Below are positions 50,533-55,495 of a stretch of 55,495 nt of DNA, in pieces. Source of the stretch: an uncultured Christensenella sp. (GTDB lineage: Bacteria; Bacillota; Clostridia; Christensenellales; Borkfalkiaceae); assembly GCA_910585785.1 (NCBI GenBank), contig CAJUEV010000004.1, forward strand, positions 87,818 through 143,312. Direction: 5' to 3'. The position numbers and the translations under genes were made by a program. The notes below the pieces were generated by a model. The model ran no database searches. It worked only from the letters and a program-made list of their open reading frames with translations, and was not told the DNA's origin. How positions within the stretch are numbered: the stretch's first letter is position 1; every line of letters starts with the position of its first letter.

Positions 50533-51645
50533 TTAAAGCCTGCCTTTGAAATCGGAATAACCGAAAGTTTTCAAAACTTCGTAATTATCGCCGCGTTTTT
50601 TTACGATTGCCGGCAGCGGCATACCGTTGAAAGTGTTGTTCTTGACCATTGAATATATAGCCATATCTTCAAACGTCAAAATATCGCCTTCTTTAAGAGG
50701 CTTGTCAAAGGAATAATCACCTATGACGTCGCCCGCAAGGCAAGTGCGCGACGAAAGCCTGTACGTATACGCTTTTTCACCGCTTTCCCCCGAGTTTTTA
50801 AGGGGCGGGCGGTATGGCATTTCCAGCACGTCGGGCATATGACACTCGGCGGAAGCGTCCAAAACGGCTATATCCATACCGTTATGCACTATTTCCAAAA
50901 CCTTTGTATGAAGGTAGCCTGCATTCAGCGCAACGGCTTCGCCGGGTTCAAGATAAATCTGCAACCCGTACTTATCCGCAAGGTTGCAAACTGTTTTTTC
51001 AAGCAAGGCTGTATTATAGCCATTTTTTGTTATATGATGTCCGCCGCCGAGATTGAGCCATTTAAGATTTTTTAAATATTTTCCGAAGTCTTTTTCCAAA
51101 ACCTCTACGGTTGCAGCCAAATCTTCCGCGCCCTGCTCGCAGAGGGTATGTATGTGAAAACCCTCTACCGTTTCGGCGATTTCTTCTTTAAAGCCTTGTT
51201 TTGTTACGCCCAGCCGAGAAAACGGCGCGCAGGGGTCGTAAATTCCCCCGCCCTGCGTGGAGAACTCGGGGTTTATTCTTATTCCCACCGACGCTTTTTT
51301 GCAAAGCGGTGCAAACTTTTTAAGTTGGTTGTACGAATTAAAAATAACGTGGTCGCAAATATGCGCGATTTCTTTAAACTCGCTTTCAAGATAGGCGGGA
51401 CAATACACGTGATTTTCACCGCCCATTTCTTCGTGTGCAAGACGCGCTTCGTAAAGTCCGCTGGCGGTAGCACCCGCAAGATATTTTGAGATAAGCGGAT
51501 AAAACGCATAGCAGGAAAAAGCCTTTTGCGCAAGCAAAATTTTGCAGCCTGTACGCCTTTGCACGCCCTGCAAAATTTCAAGATTGTTTATTAATTTATC
51601 TTCGTCCACAACGTAAGCGGGCGTGGGCACGCAGGAAAACTTCAT
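50533..51645 (-). CDS. nspC: Carboxynorspermidine/carboxyspermidine decarboxylase
   Basis: A PLP enzyme of the alanine-racemase/LysA fold that removes CO2 from carboxy(nor)spermidine to give (nor)spermidine. The 370-aa protein begins FSCVPTPAYVVDEDKLINNL and contains the PLP Lys in ILLAQKAFSCYAFYP, LNLGGGHHITKNGYN and the C-terminal CLAGDVIGDYSF, motifs that mark CANSDC over LysA. The ATG at 51645 is preferred; a TTG nine codons upstream lacks better support. It follows the dehydrogenase gene by ~65 bases, where I see nothing else. Confidence 0.93.
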   Translation of the reverse strand: MKFSCVPTPAYVVDEDKLINNLEILQGVQRRTGCKILLAQKAFSCYAFYPLISKYLAGATASGLYEARLAHEEMGGENHVYCPAYLESEFKEIAHICDHVIFNSYNQLKKFAPLCKKASVGIRINPEFSTQGGGIYDPCAPFSRLGVTKQGFKEEIAETVEGFHIHTLCEQGAEDLAATVEVLEKDFGKYLKNLKWLNLGGGHHITKNGYNTALLEKTVCNLADKYGLQIYLEPGEAVALNAGYLHTKVLEIVHNGMDIAVLDASAECHMPDVLEMPYRPPLKNSGESGEKAYTYRLSSRTCLAGDVIGDYSFDKPLKEGDILTFEDMAIYSMVKNNTFNGMPLPAIVKKRGDNYEVLKTFGYSDFKGRL

Positions 51646-51709
51646 AATATCTATACATAGCGACAACGGCAAGCCTTATTGCAAGCCGCCGTTGCCAATA
51701 AATTTTAAT

Positions 51710-52978
51710 TTAATCTACCAATACGGGGTTTTCTTCCACAACCCAGGGCAAGCCGTACTTATTCAACGCTTCCATATAGGGGTCGGGGTCAAATTCTTCA
51801 CAGTTATACACGCCCGCTTTATTCCATATTCCTTTGCAAACGAGCATAGCGCCTATCATTGCGGGAACGCCCGTTGTATAAGAAATTGCCTGTGACTCGA
51901 CTTCTTTATAGCATTCCTGATGGTCGCAGACGTTATAAATATACAGCGTTTTCTTTTTTCCGTCCTTTACGCCCGTAAAAATACAGCCGATATTTGTCTT
52001 GCCCTTTGTCCTTGCGCCCAATGTCGCGGGGTCGGGCAAAAGCGCCTTTAAAAACTGAATGGGAACAATGTCCTTGCCCTCGAATTTGACGGGAACGGTA
52101 GAAAGCATTCCCACGTTTTGCAGACAATTCATATGCGTTATATAACTCTGTCCGAATGTCATAAAAAAGCGTATGCGCTTTACGCCCTTTATGTTTTTTG
52201 CAAGGCTTTCAATTTCTTCGTGGTGCAAAAGATACATATCTTTTTCGCCCACTTTATCAAAATTGTAAACGCGTTTTATTTCAAGCGGCTTTGTTTCAAT
52301 CCATTTGCCGTTTTCCCAATAGCTGCCGTTTGCAGAAACTTCTCTTAAATTAATTTCGGGGTTGAAATTAGTTGCGAAGGGATAGCCGTGGTCGCCTCCG
52401 TTGCAGTCGAGAATGTCTATCGTTTCTATCGTATCGAAATAGTGTTTTTGCGCGTATGCGCAGAAAACCTGCGTAACGCCCGGGTCAAAACCCGTGCCCA
52501 GCAAGGCGCAAAGTCCGGCTTTTTTGTATTTTTCGGCGTAATCCCACTGATAAGAATAATCGAAATACGCGGTGAAGCCCTTTTCCTTTACGCGCTTTTC
52601 GTAATTTTTGCGCCAAACGGGGTCGTCCGTGTTTTCGCACTCGTAATTGGCGGTGTCTATATAATGTACGCCGCATTTCAGGCACGCCTCCATTATAGTC
52701 AAATCCTGATATGGAAGCGCCACGTTGAGCACCGCCGCAGGTTTGAAAGAATTTATAAGCGCGCACAATTCGTCAACGTTTTCCGCGTCGACTCTGGCGG
52801 TGGAAATTTTGCATTTTGTTTTGTTTTTAAGTTTTTCCGCAAGCGCGGCGCACTTGCTTTCAGTGCGGCTTGCTATTAAAATTTCGCCGAAAACGTCGTC
52901 CGCCTGCGCACACTTACGTATTGCAACCTGCGCGACTCCGCCGCAACCTATTACCAAAAGTTTTATATTTTCTTTCAT
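51710..52978 (-). CDS. Carboxynorspermidine dehydrogenase (saccharopine dehydrogenase family)
   Basis: Condenses aspartate-semialdehyde with putrescine or diaminopropane and reduces the imine with NADPH to carboxy(nor)spermidine. The 422-aa protein has an N-terminal Rossmann motif GCGGVAQVAIRKC (residues 10-22), then the conserved FKPAAVLNVALPYQDLTIMEACLKCGVHYIDTANYE, and the C-terminal domain typical of this enzyme. The pairing with nspC and the polyamine neighbours distinguishes it from lysine-pathway saccharopine dehydrogenases. It is one base after speE. Confidence 0.92.
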   Translation of the reverse strand: MKENIKLLVIGCGGVAQVAIRKCAQADDVFGEILIASRTESKCAALAEKLKNKTKCKISTARVDAENVDELCALINSFKPAAVLNVALPYQDLTIMEACLKCGVHYIDTANYECENTDDPVWRKNYEKRVKEKGFTAYFDYSYQWDYAEKYKKAGLCALLGTGFDPGVTQVFCAYAQKHYFDTIETIDILDCNGGDHGYPFATNFNPEINLREVSANGSYWENGKWIETKPLEIKRVYNFDKVGEKDMYLLHHEEIESLAKNIKGVKRIRFFMTFGQSYITHMNCLQNVGMLSTVPVKFEGKDIVPIQFLKALLPDPATLGARTKGKTNIGCIFTGVKDGKKKTLYIYNVCDHQECYKEVESQAISYTTGVPAMIGAMLVCKGIWNKAGVYNCEEFDPDPYMEALNKYGLPWVVEENPVLVD

Positions 52979-52979
52979 A

Positions 52980-53852
52980 TTACTCTCCTCCGTTGTTTTT
53001 TTCTTCCGCTTCCTTCAATATATCAACGACGTACCGCGGAAGCATAAACGAGCCAAGATGCAAATTTGTTGTATAATACCAGGTTTTTATGCCGCGGGCG
53101 TTCCATTTTTCGGCGTTGAAATCGCTGATTGGATGATATTTTTTGCTTGCGAAGCCGAACAGCCAATAGCCCGAAGGGCAGGTTGGAATATGCGCCTGAT
53201 AAACCCTTGAAACGGGAAAACAGCGGAAAACTTTTTGGTGCATTTTTCTGCACTCCGCCTCGTCCTCGTCATAAAAAGGGCTGCCGTGCTGGTATACCAT
53301 TACGCCCGAATCGTTAAGCGCTTTATAGCAGCTGCCGTAAAACTCTTTGGTGAAAAGTCCTTCCGTCGGTCCGAACGGGTCGGTAGAGTCGTTTATAATC
53401 AAATCATACTCGCCGACTTTGCCGCGAATAAACTTCAACCCGTCCTGAATGTACAAATTGACTCGCGGGTCCGCAAGTCCTTCCGCCGTTTCGGGAAAAA
53501 ACTTTTTGGAAACGTAGACGAACATTTCGTCTTCTTCCACAACGTCAATCCGCTCAATTTCGGGATAGCGGCAAAGTTCTTTCGCAACTCCGCCGTCCCC
53601 TCCGCCTATTACAAGCACTTTTTTTACGTTTGGATGAACCGCCATAGGCACGTGCGCGACCATTTCGTCATAAATAAACTCGTCCTTTTCGGAAAAGACT
53701 ATTTCGCCGTCAAGGGTGATAAATCTGCCCAGGTCCTCGCTGTCGAAAACGTCCACCTGCTGAATATCGCTGCGCTCGGAAAACAACTGCTTTTTAACCC
53801 TGATGTTAAGTTTTATGTTCGGAGTGCTTATATCCGAAAACCACATTTCCAT
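52980..53852 (-). CDS. speE: Spermidine synthase / aminopropyltransferase
   Basis: Transfers an aminopropyl group from decarboxylated S-adenosylmethionine to putrescine (or related amine). The 290-aa protein starts with MEMWFSDISTPNIKLNIRVK and has the conserved EFIYDEMVAHVP, VIGGGDGGVAKELCRYP and DLIINDSTDPFGPTEGLFTKEFY with the catalytic Asp. Size is normal. No S-adenosylmethionine decarboxylase (speD) is within the window. AGGAG lies 11 bases before the ATG. It stands between speA and the carboxynorspermidine dehydrogenase gene. Confidence 0.94.
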   Translation of the reverse strand: MEMWFSDISTPNIKLNIRVKKQLFSERSDIQQVDVFDSEDLGRFITLDGEIVFSEKDEFIYDEMVAHVPMAVHPNVKKVLVIGGGDGGVAKELCRYPEIERIDVVEEDEMFVYVSKKFFPETAEGLADPRVNLYIQDGLKFIRGKVGEYDLIINDSTDPFGPTEGLFTKEFYGSCYKALNDSGVMVYQHGSPFYDEDEAECRKMHQKVFRCFPVSRVYQAHIPTCPSGYWLFGFASKKYHPISDFNAEKWNARGIKTWYYTTNLHLGSFMLPRYVVDILKEAEEKNNGGE

Positions 53853-53882
53853 TATATATTTTCTCCTGTATTTACGCCGCGG

Positions 53883-55331
53883 TTATTTCAAAACGTTAAG
53901 ACGTTCCACCGCAAAATCTTCCGTGCCCTGCATAGAACAACCCTTTGCCTTTGCATAGAGAATATACTCTATTATTTCCGCCGTGATAAGTTCGCCGGGG
54001 GCGAGAATGGGAATTCCGGGGGGATAACACATAACAAACTCGGTACAAATTTTGCCCTCGGCTTGTTTTATGGGCAAAGAAATTTTTTCCGAATAAAACG
54101 CTTTTCTGGGCGGAACGGCGACTTTGGGCGAAACGTATTCCGCCGAAAGCATACCCGCTTTATCTCTGCGGTAAAGCCTGCGAAGGTCGTCCAATGCGCC
54201 CACAAGCCTTTCAATGTCCTGCAATCTGTCGCCTATGGAAACGTAAGCGAGTATGTTTGAAATATCGCCGAACTCTATCTGAATATCGTATTCGTCCCGC
54301 AATATGTCGTAAACTTCAATGCCCGCAAGTCCCAAATCGCGGGTGTAAACCGCAAGTTTGGTTATATCGAAATCGTAAACGGACGTGCCGTTTATTAGTT
54401 CTTTTCCGTATGCGTAATAGTCGCCGATTCCGTTAATTTCGTCGCGGGCGTATTGCGCCATATCCATAACCTTTTTAAAGGATTGCGTGCCGCTTAACGC
54501 AAGATTTCTGCGCGATATGTCCAGACTTGCCATCAAAAGATAGCTTGCGCTTGTAGTCTGCGTAAGATTTATAATCTGCCTGACGTAGTCTGCGTTCATA
54601 CTTTTGTTAAGCAATAAAATAGAGCTTTGCGTTAAACTTCCGCCCGATTTGTGCATAGAAACCGCGGACATATCCGCGCCCGCCGCCATTGCCGAAACAG
54701 GCAAATCGTCGTTAAACGAAAAATGAGTGCCGTGCGCCTCGTCCGCAAGCACCTTCATATTGTGCTCGTGAGCGATTTTGACTATGGTGCGTATGTCCGA
54801 ACAAATTCCGTAATAAGTAGGATTGTTGACCAAAATAGCCACGGCGTCAGGATTGTCCTCCACCGCCTGCAAAACTTTTTTGGGCTCCATTCCCAAGGAT
54901 ATGCCTAGTTTGCCGTCCACTTCCGGATTGACGTAGACAGGAACCGCGCCGCAAAGTATAAGCGCGTTTATAACCGATTTGTGCACGTTGCGGGGCATTA
55001 TTATTTTGCTGCCCTCTTTGCAAACGGACAATATCATACTCTGGACGGCAGAAGTCGTACCGCCGACCATAAAAAACGAGTGCGCCGCGCCGAAGGCTTC
55101 CGCCGCAAGGTCCTCCGCCTCGCGTATTACGGACGAAGGGTGACACAAATCGTCAAGAGGCTTTTGGGAATTTACGTCCAATCCGACGCATTTTTCACCC
55201 AAAAGTTCGATAAGTTCGGCATTGCCGCGGCCGCGTTTGTGCCCGGGCACGTCGAAAGGCACTATTCGTCTTTTTCTGAATTTTTCCAAAGCCTCGTACA
55301 AGGGGGCTTTTTTCTGCTTTTGCTCGGACAT
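53883..55331 (-). CDS. speA: Arginine decarboxylase, aspartate-aminotransferase fold (SpeA-type)
   Basis: A 482-aa PLP-dependent Orn/Lys/Arg decarboxylase-family protein. Visible are PFDVPGHKRGRGN near residue 30, VLADEAHGTHFSF near 205 and the PLP-binding Lys in SVSMHKSGGSLTQSS near 232, with the family C-terminal domain ending FAVERLNVLK. Short decarboxylases of this type act on arginine in Firmicutes, and aguA-aguB downstream consume agmatine, so arginine is the likely substrate. The ATG at 55331 has AAGGAG nine bases upstream. A terminator-like hairpin sits in its leader. Confidence 0.92.
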   Translation of the reverse strand: MSEQKQKKAPLYEALEKFRKRRIVPFDVPGHKRGRGNAELIELLGEKCVGLDVNSQKPLDDLCHPSSVIREAEDLAAEAFGAAHSFFMVGGTTSAVQSMILSVCKEGSKIIMPRNVHKSVINALILCGAVPVYVNPEVDGKLGISLGMEPKKVLQAVEDNPDAVAILVNNPTYYGICSDIRTIVKIAHEHNMKVLADEAHGTHFSFNDDLPVSAMAAGADMSAVSMHKSGGSLTQSSILLLNKSMNADYVRQIINLTQTTSASYLLMASLDISRRNLALSGTQSFKKVMDMAQYARDEINGIGDYYAYGKELINGTSVYDFDITKLAVYTRDLGLAGIEVYDILRDEYDIQIEFGDISNILAYVSIGDRLQDIERLVGALDDLRRLYRRDKAGMLSAEYVSPKVAVPPRKAFYSEKISLPIKQAEGKICTEFVMCYPPGIPILAPGELITAEIIEYILYAKAKGCSMQGTEDFAVERLNVLK

Positions 55332-55344
55332 ATTTCTCCTTGAA

Positions 55345-55376
55345 GTAAAAAAATAAAGACGGCGCCCAAGCCGTCC
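55345..55376 (-). terminator. Hairpin and T-run just upstream of speA (possible attenuator)
   Basis: Minus strand stem GACGGC / GCCGTC (loop TTGGGC) followed by TTTATTTTTTTAC, about 14 bases before the speA start. It either ends an upstream transcript or attenuates the polyamine operon. I found no clear promoter between it and speA; the upstream ~120 bases to the window edge include TATATA but no confident -35. Confidence 0.7.
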
Positions 55377-55495
55377 TTGCAATACGTATAAACGCCTAAA
55401 CTTCGGCATATATACGGGTTAATCTCAAAAAAACTTTTCCTCAGAGTCTATATAGCAAATACTTTTACTACTCTTATTGACCGTTTCACAAGCGA

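Noticed and set aside
53235..54260. 341-aa open frame antisense to speE and the end of speA (plus strand)
   Set aside because: It spans the junction of two clear minus-strand genes, is rich in Phe/Arg/Lys as expected of an antisense frame, and has no family features.
1..55495. CRISPR arrays, insertion sequences, prophage, integrative elements
   Set aside because: No regularly spaced repeats, transposases, integrases, phage structural genes or direct-repeat attachment sites were seen anywhere in the window.

Overview
This 55.5 kb window is a gene-dense piece of a bacterial chromosome, most likely from an anaerobic member of the Clostridia (Firmicutes). The pointers are a SigK-type sporulation sigma factor, a dgt-dnaG-rpoD-trmK-nif3 block, an ECF transporter core next to truA, pyruvate:ferredoxin oxidoreductase, a diadenylate cyclase and an archaeal-type aspartyl-tRNA synthetase. 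The absence of aerobic genes and the style of the genes would fit an uncultured gut lineage, but placement below class level is a guess. No transposase, integrase, phage gene or CRISPR array was found. Only three genes or remnants lie on the plus strand (aspS, nifJ and an FMN-reductase remnant); everything else is on the minus strand.

Layout, in coordinate order. 1-12.3 kb: plsY-der, a small membrane protein, rluD-lspA, a solitary MazF-type endoribonuclease, a cation antiporter under a yybP-ykoY (Mn2+) riboswitch, nnrD-birA-recX, a P-loop kinase, a YigZ protein, tyrS, a tiny self-contained transcription unit, and sigK. 12.5-18.6 kb: a MarR-controlled heterodimeric ABC exporter, an unrecognised 313-aa protein, tRNA-Glu(CTC) and a 6S RNA with its own consensus promoter. 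18.6-21 kb: non-discriminating AspRS on the plus strand and a convergent two-TM protein. 21.2-27.3 kb: the dgt-dnaG-rpoD-trmK-nif3-zinc-ribbon operon. 27.4-39.9 kb: a very tight run from mnmE through a LysR regulator, holA, cdaA, a 32-aa CdaR-like micro-gene, a DUF1015 gene, lysC, a metallo-beta-lactamase-fold protein with a ruined metal site, and aroC-aroB-aroE-aroQ-aroK plus a short-chain dehydrogenase. 40-44.4 kb: a membrane protein with a Gln/Asn/Tyr-rich tail, truA, ecfT and a fused EcfA1-EcfA2 ATPase. 44.7-48.5 kb: nifJ and a decayed flavin reductase. 48.6-55.3 kb: a six-gene polyamine operon.

How the genes work together. The polyamine operon (speA, speE, carboxynorspermidine dehydrogenase, nspC, aguA, aguB) encodes arginine to agmatine to N-carbamoylputrescine to putrescine, and two possible routes onward to spermidine; lysC supplies the aspartate-semialdehyde branch used by one of them. 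The aro genes cover dehydroquinate synthesis, dehydration, reduction, shikimate phosphorylation and chorismate synthesis, but DAHP synthase and aroA are not in the window. The cation antiporter is expected to be switched on by manganese through its leader.

The most interesting points for follow-up are the riboswitch-antiporter pair, the CdaR gene reduced to a lone membrane anchor but still translationally coupled to cdaA, the polyamine operon carrying both a spermidine synthase and the carboxyspermidine pathway without speD, the ~140-nt promoter-ORF-terminator unit between sigK and tyrS, tandem 16-bp repeats upstream of sigK, and the inactive MBL-fold protein. No clear multi-gene system of a wholly new type was seen.
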